Shown here one piece after another: positions 29,125 to 38,211 of a stretch of DNA of 64,000 nt. The notes under the pieces were generated by a model, which did no database searches, was not told where the DNA came from, and saw only the letters and a list, made by a program, of their open reading frames with translations. The position numbers were made by a program, and so were the translations under genes. The stretch is from Caballeronia catudaia. Lineage in GTDB: Bacteria; Pseudomonadota; Gammaproteobacteria; Burkholderiales; Burkholderiaceae. The stretch spans positions 211,736 through 275,735 of the forward strand of contig NZ_FCOF02000006.1 of NCBI RefSeq assembly GCF_001544755.2. Reading direction: 5' to 3'. Position 1 is the first letter of the stretch, and each line of letters opens with the position of its first letter.

Positions 29125-30213
29125 ATGGAACAGGACGACATCGTCGCCGGCTGGTCGGAGAGGATCGCTCGGGCGACCGAATCCGGCGCGCTGCTGCGTA
29201 TCCGCGGCGGCGGCACGAAGGACTGGTACGGTCAGACGCTCCAGGGAGAAATCCTCGACACGCGCGCGTATCGCGGGATCATCGCCTACGATCCGGCTGA
29301 ACTCGTCATTACCGCGAAGAGCGGCACGCCGCTCGCGGAAATCGAAGCCGCGCTGCGCGAACACAACCAGATGCTGCCGTTCGAGCCGCCCCACTTCGGG
29401 CGCAACGCGACGCTCGGCGGCTGCATCGCCGCGGGGCTCGCGGGCCCGCGCCGCGCGTGGACCGGCGCGCCGCGCGATTTCGTGCTCGGCGCGGTCGTGA
29501 TGAACGGGCACGGCCAGGTGCTGCACTTCGGCGGGCAAGTGGTGAAGAACGTCGCGGGCTACGACGTGTCGCGCCTGCTCGCGGGTTCGCTCGGCACGCT
29601 CGGGCTGATTCTCGAATTGTCGATCAAGGTGCTGCCGCGCCCCGTCGCGGAAGCCACGCTCAAGTTCGACATGCACGCGACCGACGGCGTGCGCAAGCTC
29701 AACGAATGGGGCGGCCATCCGCTGCCGATCTGCGGCAGCGCGTGGCGCGACGGCACGCTGGCGCTGCGTCTCGCGGGCGCGGAAGCGGCCGTCAAGACCG
29801 CGCGCAACACGCTCGGCGGCGAGGTGGTCGATGCCGTCGAAGCCGACCGTTTCTGGATCGGCATGCGCGAACAGACCGATCCGTTCTTCGCCGTAATCGA
29901 GCCGCGTTCGGCGCTGTGGCGGCTCGCATTGCCGTCGATCGCGGAGCCGCTGCACCTGCCGGGCGCGCAGTTGATGGAATGGGGCGGCGCGCAGCGCTGG
30001 TGGATCACCGACACCGACCCGCAAACCGTGCGCATCAGCGCGAAGCAGGCGGGCGGTCACGCGACGATCTTCCGCGCGGGCTCCGCCTACGATCGCAATG
30101 CGGGCGTCTTCACGCCGCTGCCCGCGCCACTGATGAAGATTCATCGCGGATTGAAAGCCGCATTCGATCCGGCGCGCATCTTCAATCGCGCGCGTTTGTA
30201 TCCCGACTTTTAG
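29125..30213 (+). CDS. glcE: Glycolate oxidase subunit GlcE
   Basis: GlcE is the second, shorter FAD-binding subunit of glycolate oxidase. The ATG at 29125 (MEQDDIVAGW) gives 362 residues; the frame is open upstream but that stretch is cysteine- and arginine-rich noise. The protein shows LLRIRGGGTKDWYG, LPFEPPHFGRNATLGGCIAAGLAGPRR and GGQVVKNVAGYDVSRLLAGSLGTLGLILELSIKVLPRP, the normal GlcE FAD-binding signatures. It ends in PALIF-like AAFDPARIFNRARLYPDF. The gene lies between glcD and glcF. Confidence 0.95.
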   Translation: MEQDDIVAGWSERIARATESGALLRIRGGGTKDWYGQTLQGEILDTRAYRGIIAYDPAELVITAKSGTPLAEIEAALREHNQMLPFEPPHFGRNATLGGCIAAGLAGPRRAWTGAPRDFVLGAVVMNGHGQVLHFGGQVVKNVAGYDVSRLLAGSLGTLGLILELSIKVLPRPVAEATLKFDMHATDGVRKLNEWGGHPLPICGSAWRDGTLALRLAGAEAAVKTARNTLGGEVVDAVEADRFWIGMREQTDPFFAVIEPRSALWRLALPSIAEPLHLPGAQLMEWGGAQRWWITDTDPQTVRISAKQAGGHATIFRAGSAYDRNAGVFTPLPAPLMKIHRGLKAAFDPARIFNRARLYPDF

Positions 30214-30221
30214 GCGCATCG

Positions 30222-31448
30222 ATGCAAACCAATCTCGCCGACTTCATTCGCGGCACCGCAGACGGCGACGAAGCCGACGCCATCCTGCGCAAATGCGTGC
30301 ACTGCGGCTTCTGCACGGCCACGTGCCCGACGTATCAATTGCTCGGCGACGAGCTCGACGGGCCGCGCGGTCGCATCTATCTGATGAAGCAGATGTTCGA
30401 AGGCGCGCCGGTCACGCGCAGCACGCAACTGCATCTGGACCGCTGCCTCACGTGCCGCAACTGCGAGAGCACATGCCCGTCGGGCGTGCAGTACGGCAAG
30501 CTCGTCGAGATCGGGCGCAAGGTCGTCGAAGAGAAAGTCGAGCGGCCGATGCGTCAGCGGCTGCAACGGCGCTTTCTCGCGAGCTTTCTGCCGAACAGCA
30601 CGCTCTTCACGCCCGCGATGAAGCTCGGCCAGCAGTTTCGCGGCATCCTTCCGCGCAAGCTGCGCGCGAAGATTCCGGTTCCCGAGCGGCCGCTCGCGGC
30701 GCCCACGAACAAGCACGAACGCAAGATGCTGATGCTCGCCGGCTGCGTGCAGCCCGCGATGATGCCTAACGTCAACACGGCGACCGCGCGCGTGTTCGAC
30801 GCGCTCGGCATCGAGATCGTCACGGCGCCGGGCGCGGGCTGCTGCGGCGCGATCCGCCTGCATCTCGGCTACAACGACGACGCGCTCGACGACGTGCGCA
30901 ACAACATCGACGCATGGTGGCCGTACGTGGAAAGCGGCGTCGAGGCGATCGTGATGAACGCATCGGGCTGCGGCGCGACCGTGAAGGAATACGCACACTT
31001 GTTGCGTCACGATCCGGCGTACGCGGAGAAGGCGCGGCGCATCGTCGAGCTGACGCGCGATCTCGCCGAAATCCTGCCGATGTACGAAGAAGAGCTGGTC
31101 GGGCTTGCGCGGCGGCGCGGCGTGCACACCGTGGCGTTTCATCCGCCGTGCACGTTGCAGCACGGCCAGCAGATTCGCGGACGCGTCGAGCATCTGCTGA
31201 CCGCGCTCGGCCTCGAAGTGCGCCTGCCCGCGGACAGCCATCTGTGCTGCGGATCGGCGGGAACGTATTCGGTCCTGCAGCCGAAATTGTCGTACACGCT
31301 GCGCAACCAGAAGCTGGACCGGCTGGAAAAGCTGGAGTCGCAGTTGATCGTGTCGGCGAACGTCGGCTGCATCGCGCATCTGCAAAGCGGCACGTCGACG
31401 CCCGTCACGCACTGGATCCAACTGCTGGAGCATCTGCTTTATGGATGA
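30222..31448 (+). CDS. glcF: Glycolate oxidase iron-sulfur subunit GlcF
   Basis: GlcF passes electrons from the GlcDE flavins to the quinone pool. The ATG at 30222 (MQTNLADFIRG) lies 8 bases after glcE and gives 408 residues. Two 4Fe-4S ligand sets are visible: CVHCGFCTATCP (Cys25, 28, 31, 35) and CLTCRNCESTCP (Cys75, 78, 81, 85). Two CCG domains follow, with GAGCCGAIRLHLG and HLCCGSAGTYSVLQP. A perfect TATAAT for the next gene lies at its extreme 3' end and just beyond. Confidence 0.96.
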   Translation: MQTNLADFIRGTADGDEADAILRKCVHCGFCTATCPTYQLLGDELDGPRGRIYLMKQMFEGAPVTRSTQLHLDRCLTCRNCESTCPSGVQYGKLVEIGRKVVEEKVERPMRQRLQRRFLASFLPNSTLFTPAMKLGQQFRGILPRKLRAKIPVPERPLAAPTNKHERKMLMLAGCVQPAMMPNVNTATARVFDALGIEIVTAPGAGCCGAIRLHLGYNDDALDDVRNNIDAWWPYVESGVEAIVMNASGCGATVKEYAHLLRHDPAYAEKARRIVELTRDLAEILPMYEEELVGLARRRGVHTVAFHPPCTLQHGQQIRGRVEHLLTALGLEVRLPADSHLCCGSAGTYSVLQPKLSYTLRNQKLDRLEKLESQLIVSANVGCIAHLQSGTSTPVTHWIQLLEHLLYG

Positions 31449-31456
31449 GCGATTCG

Positions 31457-31462
31457 TATAAT
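31457..31462 (+). promoter_or_regulatory. Candidate -10 element for yggS-proC
   Basis: A perfect TATAAT begins 9 bases after the glcF stop codon and 32 bases before the yggS ATG. The -35 region, overlapping the glcF end, is a poor match (CTGCTT). Confidence 0.45.
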
Positions 31463-31488
31463 GGCCGGATGATTCTGAAGGCTGTCAC

Positions 31489-32184
31489 ATGTCCATCGCT
31501 GAACACTTGGAAGAAGTCCGCCAGCGCATCGCGAAGGCCGCGCACGACGCGTCGCGCGATGCGTCGTCGGTCGCGCTGCTCGCCGTGTCGAAAACCTTTC
31601 CCGCCGACGACGTGCGCGCCGCCTTCGATGCCGGCCAGCGCGCGTTCGGCGAAAACTACGTGCAGGAAGGCATCGCGAAGATCGCGGCGCTCGCCGATGT
31701 GCGCGGCGAGATCGAATGGCATTTCATCGGGCCGATGCAATCGAACAAGACGAAGCTCGTCGCGGAGCAGTTCGACTGGGTGCACTCCGTCGACCGGCTG
31801 AAGATCGCCGAGCGGCTGTCCGCGCAGCGTCCCGAAGGCGCGAGCGCGCTCAACGTGTGCATTCAGGTGAACGTGAGCGGCGAGCAGTCGAAAAGCGGCG
31901 TCGAGCCGGATGAAGCCGCCGCACTCGCTCACGCGGTGGCTGCGCTACCGGGCTTGCGCTTGCGCGGTCTGATGGCGATCCCCGAACCCGCCGACACGCT
32001 GGATGCGCAACGCGCACCTCACGCGCGCCTGCGCGAGCTAATGGACGCGTTGCGCGCCGACGGCCTCGATCTCGACACGCTCTCGATGGGCATGTCCGCC
32101 GATCTCGAAGCCGCCGTGCTCGAAGGCGCGACGATGGTGCGCATCGGCACCGCGATTTTCGGCGCACGGACTTACACCACCTGA
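31489..32184 (+). CDS. yggS: YggS-family pyridoxal phosphate homeostasis protein
   Basis: YggS/PLPBP carries PLP and keeps vitamin B6 and amino acid pools balanced, with no confirmed catalytic activity. The 231-residue protein has the PLP lysine in LLAVSKTFPADD (Lys35), GQRAFGENYVQEG, WHFIGPMQSNKTKL, LSMGMSADLEAAVLEGATMVRIGTAIFG and the alanine-racemase-like barrel length. It is followed after 14 bases by proC, a very widespread pairing. Confidence 0.95.
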   Translation: MSIAEHLEEVRQRIAKAAHDASRDASSVALLAVSKTFPADDVRAAFDAGQRAFGENYVQEGIAKIAALADVRGEIEWHFIGPMQSNKTKLVAEQFDWVHSVDRLKIAERLSAQRPEGASALNVCIQVNVSGEQSKSGVEPDEAAALAHAVAALPGLRLRGLMAIPEPADTLDAQRAPHARLRELMDALRADGLDLDTLSMGMSADLEAAVLEGATMVRIGTAIFGARTYTT

Positions 32185-32198
32185 CCTCACCTTCCATC

Positions 32199-33011
32199 AT
32201 GAAAATTGCATTCATCGGCGGCGGCAACATGGCCGCGGCGCTCATCGGCGGTCTCGTCAAGCGCGGCGCCTCGCCCGCGGACATCTACGCCGTCGACATC
32301 AACGACGAAGCGCGCGCGCGCACTGCGAAGCAATTCGGCATCGCGACGGGCGCGGCCGTCGACGCGGCGCTCGCCGGTTACGACGCCATCGTGATCGCGG
32401 TGAAGCCGCAGGTGCTCAAGAGCGTGGCCGAAGCGCTCGCGCCGCATCTGTCGAAGCAGACGGTCATCAGCATCGCGGCGGGCATCCGCGCGACGGACCT
32501 CAGCCGCTGGCTCAACGGCTATGCCCAAATCGTGCGCACGATGCCGAACACGCCCGCACTGATCGGCATGGGCGTGACGGGCCTCGCCGCGCTGCCCGGC
32601 GTCTCCGATGCGGCGAAGGCGCTTGCATCGCAAGTGCTGGAAGCGGTCGGCACGGCCGTCTGGTTCGACGACGAAGCGAAACTCGACGCCGTCACCGCGA
32701 TTTCCGGCAGCGGCCCGGCCTACGTGTTTTATTTCATCGAAGCGATGCAGGAAGCCGCGCGCCAGCTCGGCATGGATGAAGAGCAAGGCCGTGCGCTCGC
32801 CGTCGCCACGTTCACCGGCGCGGCGCAACTGGCAGCGCAATCCGGGGAACCTGCGAGCGTGCTGCGCGAGCGCGTGACGTCGAAGGGCGGCACGACGGCG
32901 GCGGCGCTCGCCTCGTTCGATGCACAAGGCGTGAAGGAGGCGATCGTGCGCGGCGCGCTGGCGGCAGAAGCGCGGGCTAAAGCAATGGGAGACGAACTAG
33001 GCGCTGTGTGA
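32199..33011 (+). CDS. proC: Pyrroline-5-carboxylate reductase
   Basis: ProC reduces pyrroline-5-carboxylate to L-proline with NAD(P)H, the last step of proline synthesis. The 270-residue protein has the Rossmann start KIAFIGGGNMAAALIGGLVKRG, then AVKPQVLKSV, RTMPNTPALIGMGVTGL and the C-terminal ISGSGPAYVFYFIEAM. VTSKGGTTAAALASFD is the ProC signature. It is cotranscribed with yggS and converges with the methyltransferase gene, leaving 19 bases between them. Confidence 0.97.
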   Translation: MKIAFIGGGNMAAALIGGLVKRGASPADIYAVDINDEARARTAKQFGIATGAAVDAALAGYDAIVIAVKPQVLKSVAEALAPHLSKQTVISIAAGIRATDLSRWLNGYAQIVRTMPNTPALIGMGVTGLAALPGVSDAAKALASQVLEAVGTAVWFDDEAKLDAVTAISGSGPAYVFYFIEAMQEAARQLGMDEEQGRALAVATFTGAAQLAAQSGEPASVLRERVTSKGGTTAAALASFDAQGVKEAIVRGALAAEARAKAMGDELGAV

Positions 33012-33030
33012 GGCGGCGGATCGTCGACGC

Positions 33031-34275
33031 TCAAAGTTTCTGCACGACGAATTCGATGGCGCACTCGGCGAATGCGGTGCGCGTCTGATCGTAGCGCTCC
33101 ATTCCATGCAGGAAGCTGTGATCCAGACACTCGATCTTCTTCACGCTGACTTCGCGCTCGAAGCCGCGTAGCAGATCGAGGACATTGACCGAAACCGGCG
33201 ACCAGCTCGAGCGCTTGAAAAGCGTGAACGTGTGCTTGTGGTCGTCGTTGAACGTCGACGGCCACACGCCCTGCTCGTACATGTCTTCGTCCGGCACCGT
33301 GATGACGAGATGTCCGCCGGGCTTGAGCACACGCAACCAGTGCCGCAGTGCGATCTGCGGGTCGAGTACGTGCTCGAGACAGTGCGCCGAGTACACGAAA
33401 TCGAAGCTGTCGTCCCGCACGTTCTCGAGATATTGCGCGTCACCCTGCGCCCATTCGTAGACCGTCACGCCTCCGATGCGCGGAAACAGCGGGCGATACA
33501 GCGCGATGCTGTCCGCCCCGCCGCCGATATCGAGCCCGTTGCCCACTAGCCAGCGATTGCCGAAGCGCGCATCCATCAGACGGCGATTAAGCGAGATGCA
33601 CGTCGTGCCCGGAACGCCCAGCGTGAGCGCGAGTGGCTGCGTCTGATCGCCGGGGAGCACCCATTTCTTCAGCGCGTGCTCACCCCAGGCGTGCGGCCAT
33701 AGCACCGCGTAACCCGTGTCTTCGGCGTACCAATGCAGAGTATGCGTTTGTCCGAAAGCGCCGAGCAATTTGAAGAACCGCCCTTCCTCATGGAATGCGT
33801 TCTCCACATCATCCGGCAGCGGTCCTGCGCTCGTCTCGAATGCACGCCGATAGATGCGCACATCGTCCATCACGATCAGCGCGTTATCGGCGACGCCGCG
33901 CAGTTGCTCGAGTTCGGCGAGCATCGGCAGGCGTTCGGTTGGATCGTGCTCCTTGCTCATGTAGCTCGTGCCGCCATAGTCCGCGCCCGGATAATGCGCA
34001 TCGAGGAAGACAAGGCAGCGATGTTCGGCAAGCGCTGTTTTCACCGGCGCCGAGTTCAGGAAGGTGACACTATCCGCGTTCGCGACATGGAGCTGTTCAC
34101 TTTGCTCCACCTCGGCAAAAAGCGGCTCGAAAATTTCGCATGACAGCGCCTTCGTGAAGCCGGCGCTCAAGGCCGCGCGGCAGGAATCGCCTCGTCCATA
34201 ACCGGTTTCGATCAAGTGCGTGACCTGGTTTCGGGAAACAAGTCCCGCGAGATCGAAGCGAGCAAGAAAACCCAT
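33031..34275 (-). CDS. Protein with two SAM-methyltransferase-like domains
   Basis: I place the start at the ATG at 34275 (MGFLARFDLAG), giving 414 residues; the open frame extends 35 codons further, but without family support. The N-terminal part has a Rossmann-like ETGYGRGDSCRAAL (around 23-36) and LVFLDAHYPGADYGG, as in sugar- or FkbM/TylF-type methyltransferases. The C-terminal part, from about 240, is a classic Methyltransf_11 domain. It has GNGLDIGGGADSIALY, DDSFDFVYSAHCLEHVLDP and LRVLKPGGHLVITVPDEDMYE. Such two-part proteins often modify surface glycans or lipids, but no glycan genes are nearby and the substrate is unknown. It stands alone between proC (convergent) and a gene-free stretch. 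Confidence 0.75.
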   Translation of the reverse strand: MGFLARFDLAGLVSRNQVTHLIETGYGRGDSCRAALSAGFTKALSCEIFEPLFAEVEQSEQLHVANADSVTFLNSAPVKTALAEHRCLVFLDAHYPGADYGGTSYMSKEHDPTERLPMLAELEQLRGVADNALIVMDDVRIYRRAFETSAGPLPDDVENAFHEEGRFFKLLGAFGQTHTLHWYAEDTGYAVLWPHAWGEHALKKWVLPGDQTQPLALTLGVPGTTCISLNRRLMDARFGNRWLVGNGLDIGGGADSIALYRPLFPRIGGVTVYEWAQGDAQYLENVRDDSFDFVYSAHCLEHVLDPQIALRHWLRVLKPGGHLVITVPDEDMYEQGVWPSTFNDDHKHTFTLFKRSSWSPVSVNVLDLLRGFEREVSVKKIECLDHSFLHGMERYDQTRTAFAECAIEFVVQKL

Positions 34276-34596
34276 AGATGACAGACCATCGAAAAGCAAC
34301 AAGCGAGCGAACGCCGTCGCGCAGAGAACTCCGCGGCGTTCAGTCGAGTTGTCGAAGATAAGGCCGGCGCATTCGCGCATGAATCGCCGGATGAACTGGA
34401 CGCTTGTTTTAGCGCTCTTGGGAATTACTTGATTACGTAGTTCACGAACTTATCAAAAGATAGCGTCGTAAAGCCGCAATTTGAACAAATTTGTCGTTCT
34501 CAGAGTGTTTCGCGAAATGGCACGAACACGAAGCAGCACCCTTGCGCGGCGTGCATTGCACACGCCGCAGTGCTCGATACAGCAAAAACCATCGGT
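34276..34596. other. Gene-free stretch between ubiA and the methyltransferase gene
   Basis: No convincing gene is seen in these 321 bases. They are more AT-rich than the neighbours around 34420-34520. A perfect 8-base hairpin (GCGGCGTG at 34546-34553 with CACGCCGC at 34561-34568) lies about 30 bases beyond the ubiA stop codon. It may help end ubiA transcription, although no T run follows. Confidence 0.5.
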
Positions 34597-35454
34597 TCAG
34601 GAAAACGCGTAATGCAGCGCAATGCCCGCGAACAGCATCCCGCCGAGCCAGTTGTTGTGCCTGAACGCGGCAAAGCACGCCATGCGATCGCGATTGCGGA
34701 TCAGCCGGTAGTGATATACCGCGCATCCCGCCGCCGCGAGCCAGCCGAGCCAGTACAGGCAGCCGAAGCCGAGCGCGATGCCGATTCCCACGTAGATCGC
34801 GAGCGTGACCGCGTAGCACAGCATCACGGCGAGCACGTCGTAGCGGCCGAAGGTAAGCGCCGATGTGCGGATGCCGATCTTGATGTCGTCGTCGCGGTCG
34901 ACCATCGCGTACTCGGTGTCATATGCGACCGACCAGAACACGTTGGCGGCGAGCATGATCCACGCGAGCATCGGCACGTGGTTCTGCACAGCGGCGAAGG
35001 CCATCGGAATGCCGAAGCCGAACGCGATGCCGAGATACGCCTGCGGAATCGCGAAGAAGCGCTTGGTGAACGGATACGTGCCCGCGACGAACAACGCGAA
35101 CACCGACAGCTCCTTCGTCAGCGTGTTGAGCGGCAGGATCAGCAGGAACGCGACGAGCGCCAGCGCCGCCGCCAGCGCCACCGCCTCCCACGCCTTGATC
35201 TTGCCCGATGTAATCGGCCGCTCGGCGGTGCGCTTGACGTGCTTGTCGAAATCGCGGTCGGCGTAATCGTTGATCGCGCAGCCCGCCGAGCGCATCAGAA
35301 TCGTGCCGACGATGAAGATCACGAGCAGCATAGGCGAAGGACGTCCCTCCGACGCGATCCACAGCGCGTTGAGCGTCGGCCACAAGAGCAGCAGACTGCC
35401 GATGGGCTTGTCGAGGCGCACGAGGCGCACGTAGAGCGGGAGACGGGCGAGCAT
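34597..35454 (-). CDS. ubiA: 4-hydroxybenzoate octaprenyltransferase
   Basis: UbiA attaches the polyprenyl tail to 4-hydroxybenzoate in ubiquinone synthesis. The 285-residue protein is strongly hydrophobic, with about eight to nine membrane segments. Both Asp-rich motifs are present: [20 protein letters not shown] near residue 65, and [20 protein letters not shown] near residue 185, each binding Mg-diphosphate. The N-terminal [20 protein letters not shown] is typical. No ubiC neighbour is seen. It is followed on the same strand by a gene-free stretch. Confidence 0.96.
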   Translation of the reverse strand: MLARLPLYVRLVRLDKPIGSLLLLWPTLNALWIASEGRPSPMLLVIFIVGTILMRSAGCAINDYADRDFDKHVKRTAERPITSGKIKAWEAVALAAALALVAFLLILPLNTLTKELSVFALFVAGTYPFTKRFFAIPQAYLGIAFGFGIPMAFAAVQNHVPMLAWIMLAANVFWSVAYDTEYAMVDRDDDIKIGIRTSALTFGRYDVLAVMLCYAVTLAIYVGIGIALGFGCLYWLGWLAAAGCAVYHYRLIRNRDRMACFAAFRHNNWLGGMLFAGIALHYAFS

Positions 35455-35509
35455 GGCGGTGAATGCTGGAAAACTGTATGCGGCTATTTTAGATCACGGC
35501 CTGAAATGC

Positions 35510-35539
35510 AAAGAGCCCCGCGTCAGGGCGGGGCTCTTT
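35510..35539 (-). terminator. Bidirectional intrinsic terminator after dps
   Basis: AAAGAGCCCCGC and its complement GGCGGGGCTCTTT form a stable stem around GTCAG, about 20 bases beyond the dps stop codon on the minus strand. Both strands end in short T runs (TTT). Confidence 0.75.
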
Positions 35540-35558
35540 CACCGATCGACTGGTGCAA

Positions 35559-36047
35559 TCAGGCCAGCATCGCGCGCAGCATCCACGCGGTCTTCTCGTG
35601 CGTCTGCATGCGTTGCGTGAGCAGGTCGGCGGTCGGCTCGTCGTTCGCGGCTTCGGTCGCCGGAAAGATCTCGCGCGCCGTGCGCACCACCGCTTCCTGG
35701 CCTTCCACCAGTTGACGGATCATGTCCTCGGCAGCCGGCACGCCGTCCGCTTCCGGAATCGACGACAGCTTCGCGAAGTCCCTGTAGCTGCCCGGCGCAT
35801 GCACGCCCAGCGCGCGGATGCGTTCCGCGATCGAATCGACGGCGAGCGCGAGCTCGGTGTATTGCGTTTCGAACATCAGATGCAGCGTGTTGAACATCGG
35901 ACCCGTCACGTTCCAGTGGAAGTTATGGGTCTTCAGATACAGCGTGTATGTATCGGCCAGCAGCCGGGACAAGCCCTCGGCGATCTTCTTGCGGTCCTTG
36001 TCGCTGATGCCGATATTGACGGCAGGTGCAGTGCCTTTCTTCGCCAT
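35559..36047 (-). CDS. dps: DNA protection during starvation protein Dps
   Basis: Dps forms a hollow dodecamer that stores iron, consumes peroxide and coats DNA. The ATG at 36047 ([10 protein letters not shown]) has GGAG upstream and gives 162 residues, the usual size; a longer open frame upstream is not supported. The ferroxidase signature is visible as [20 protein letters not shown], followed by [18 protein letters not shown], which supplies His and acidic ligands. A lysine-containing N-terminal tail may bind DNA. It belongs to the peroxide-defence block with katA and oxyR, and OxyR control is plausible but not shown by the sequence. Confidence 0.96.
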   Translation of the reverse strand: MAKKGTAPAVNIGISDKDRKKIAEGLSRLLADTYTLYLKTHNFHWNVTGPMFNTLHLMFETQYTELALAVDSIAERIRALGVHAPGSYRDFAKLSSIPEADGVPAAEDMIRQLVEGQEAVVRTAREIFPATEAANDEPTADLLTQRMQTHEKTAWMLRAMLA

Positions 36048-36225
36048 GATGACTCCGTGAGAGAGTGATTCGAACGGTGCGAGCGCCGCGCGCTTCGTCT
36101 TGCCGCGCGGCGTTTCGAGCGTTCGACAGTTTATCGTAGAAACGGGGACGGCTTTATGGCACGGCAAGGCTTTCGGGCGCTTGCGCTGCGCCCTGTTGAC
36201 GCAATCCTCCGGTCATCGGTCATGC

Positions 36226-36378
36226 TCAGGCGCCGATCACGCCGCTCGCGAAAACGAGTCCGTAACCCGCCGCGACGATGCCGAATGCGATCGCTACGCG
36301 CACGCCGCGTGACGCCTGACGGCTCGTCGCTTCGATCTGGTCGACGGCGTGGGCGATGTGGTTCAACGCTTGAGACAT
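36226..36378 (-). CDS. Small single-pass membrane protein downstream of katA (50 aa)
   Basis: A 50-residue ORF starts MSQALNHIAHAVDQIEA, preceded by an excellent GGGAGGA ribosome binding site. A short amphipathic N-terminal half is followed by a basic segment (SRQASRGVR) and a hydrophobic C-terminal helix (VAIAFGIVAAGYGLVFASG). It begins 30 bases after the katA stop codon on the same strand, so it probably shares the katA transcript. No family is recognised. The strong ribosome site and the clear tail-anchored layout support a real gene. Confidence 0.7.
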   Translation of the reverse strand: MSQALNHIAHAVDQIEATSRQASRGVRVAIAFGIVAAGYGLVFASGVIGA

Positions 36379-36408
36379 GTTCGTCCTCCCGTGTTTCGTT
36401 GCGCCGTG

Positions 36409-37881
36409 TCAGACGGCGGCGGTGTCCTTCTCGTCGACGTTCTGGCCGAGCTTCGCGAGCGCGTCGATCACGCCCTGCGCGTAAGCCGGATCGATGCGAC
36501 GGAAATGCGCGATCTGCCGCGCGACGATCTCGTTCGGCACGCCGTGAATGTGCCGCGCGATGTTGCCGAAGAAGCGCTCGCGTTGCGCGTCATCGAACAG
36601 CCTGAACAGCGCGGCCGGCTGGCTGTAGTAATCGTCGTCCTCGCGATGGTCGTAGCGATACACCGTGCCGCCCGCAAGCGGCGGCTCGTTCGCGTTCGCG
36701 TCCTGCGCGAATTCGCCGTAACGGTTCGGCTCGTAGTTCACGCGGCCGCCGAGATTGCCGTCGGTGCGCATCGCGCCATCGCGATGAAACGGGTTCGCAA
36801 CCGGCGTACGCGGTGCGTTCACCGGAATCTGGTGATGATTGATGCCGAGCCGATAGCGCTGCGTATCGCCATAGGAGAACAAACGCCCTTGCAGCAAACG
36901 ATCCGGCGAGAAACCGATGCCCGGCACTACGTTCGCCGGCGTGAACGCGGCCTGCTCCACGTCCGCGAAATAGTTTTGCGCGTTGCGATTCAGCTCGATC
37001 ACGCCGACGTCGATCAGCGGATAGTCCTTATGCGGCCACACCTTCGTGATGTCGAACGGGTTCATCGCCGACTTCGCGGCCTGCTCTTCCGTCATCACTT
37101 GAATGCGGAAATTCCAGCGCGGGAAATTGCCGTTCTCGATGTTATCCACGAGGTCACGCTGCGCGCTTTCACGGTCGCCCGCAATGACGGCGGCGGCTTC
37201 GGCGTCCGTGTAGTTCTCGAGCGTCTGCTGCGACTTGAAGTGGAACTTGACGTAGAAACGTTCGTTGTCCTCGTTGATGAACGAGAACGTGTGCGAGCCG
37301 AAGCCGTGCATCTGACGGTAGTTCTTCGGAATGCCGCGATCGCTCATGAGGATCGTGACCTGATGCAGCGATTCCGGATGCCGCGACCAGAAGTCCCACG
37401 CCGCGACGTTGCTGCGCAGGTTCGTGTATGGATCGCGCTTTTGCGTATGGATGAAGTCGGGGAACTTCAGCGGATCGCGGATGAAGAATATCGGCGTGTT
37501 GTTGCCGACCACGTCCCAGTTGCCCTCTTCCGTGTAGAACTTGATCGAGAAGCCGCGCACGTCGCGCTCGGCATCGGCGGCGCCGCGCTCACCCGCGACC
37601 GTCGAGAAGCGCATGAAGATCGGCGTTTCCTTGCCGATGTCCGCGAACAGCTTCGCTTTCGTGTAGCGCGAGATGTCATGCGTCACGCGAAACGTGCCGA
37701 ACGCGCCGGAGCCTTTCGCATGGACGCGGCGCTCGGGAATCACTTCGCGGTCGAAGTGCGCGAGTTTCTCGACGAGCCAGAAGTCCTGAAGCGCGACAGG
37801 ACCGCGCGGGCCGGCGGTCTGCGAATTCTGGTTGTCGCCGACGGGGGCGCCTGCCGCGGTCGTGAGTTGTTGAGTTGTCAT
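36409..37881 (-). CDS. katA: Monofunctional haem catalase KatA
   Basis: KatA splits hydrogen peroxide to water and oxygen. The 490-residue small-subunit catalase shows the distal histidine region [18 protein letters not shown], the Asn region [18 protein letters not shown] and the haem-ligand tyrosine in [14 protein letters not shown], followed by [15 protein letters not shown] precedes the ATG. There is no signal peptide, so the enzyme is cytoplasmic. A 28-residue ORF lies 50 bases upstream and a 50-residue membrane protein follows. oxyR lies upstream on the same strand. Confidence 0.98.
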   Translation of the reverse strand: MTTQQLTTAAGAPVGDNQNSQTAGPRGPVALQDFWLVEKLAHFDREVIPERRVHAKGSGAFGTFRVTHDISRYTKAKLFADIGKETPIFMRFSTVAGERGAADAERDVRGFSIKFYTEEGNWDVVGNNTPIFFIRDPLKFPDFIHTQKRDPYTNLRSNVAAWDFWSRHPESLHQVTILMSDRGIPKNYRQMHGFGSHTFSFINEDNERFYVKFHFKSQQTLENYTDAEAAAVIAGDRESAQRDLVDNIENGNFPRWNFRIQVMTEEQAAKSAMNPFDITKVWPHKDYPLIDVGVIELNRNAQNYFADVEQAAFTPANVVPGIGFSPDRLLQGRLFSYGDTQRYRLGINHHQIPVNAPRTPVANPFHRDGAMRTDGNLGGRVNYEPNRYGEFAQDANANEPPLAGGTVYRYDHREDDDYYSQPAALFRLFDDAQRERFFGNIARHIHGVPNEIVARQIAHFRRIDPAYAQGVIDALAKLGQNVDEKDTAAV

Positions 37882-37931
37882 CGTGATGCTCCTGTTTTTG
37901 CGTTTGCGTTGGATGAATGCGCGGCGCGTGG

Positions 37932-38018
37932 TCAGGCGACGCGGGCGAAATCGGCAAGGATCGAGACCGCCATATCGCGCAAGCTGGCCCAGCGGTCGGA
38001 GAAGGTCGCGGCGGTCAT
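37932..38018 (-). CDS. 28-aa ORF upstream of katA
   Basis: This very short ORF ([16 protein letters not shown], ending ARVA) is preceded by a good AGAGGA ribosome binding site. It lies 50 bases before the katA start on the same strand. It could encode a micropeptide that forms an amphipathic helix, or act as a translated leader. No family is recognised, and its length means chance cannot be excluded. Confidence 0.45.
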   Translation of the reverse strand: MTAATFSDRWASLRDMAVSILADFARVA

Positions 38019-38094
38019 GGAATCCTCTTGGTCTTTGATGTCGGCTCGGCCGATGTGAAAAGGATCGTAGCGAAAACTATCAATATTTTTAATT

Positions 38095-38124
38095 CGATTA
38101 AATTTATATATGCGATAGGTCAAA
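38095..38124 (-). promoter_or_regulatory. Candidate katA promoter in an AT-rich control region
   Basis: On the minus strand, TTGACC (38119-38124) is separated by 18 bases from TAATCG (38095-38100). The surrounding stretch at 38070-38125 is unusually AT-rich for this genome. It contains a CTATC/GATAG outer pair (38077-38081 and 38115-38119) and an inner near-palindrome, TTTAAT-TCG-ATTAAA. This is suggestive of a LysR-type site such as that for OxyR, but the four-tetranucleotide OxyR pattern is not matched in register. Confidence 0.4.
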
Positions 38125-38211
38125 GCTCGCGCGGACTTCGCTCGAACGGAGACCAAAATGAAAACGCCGCGCTCCGTTTTCAGAGCGCGGCGTTCGCGAA
38201 GCAGAGCGCGA

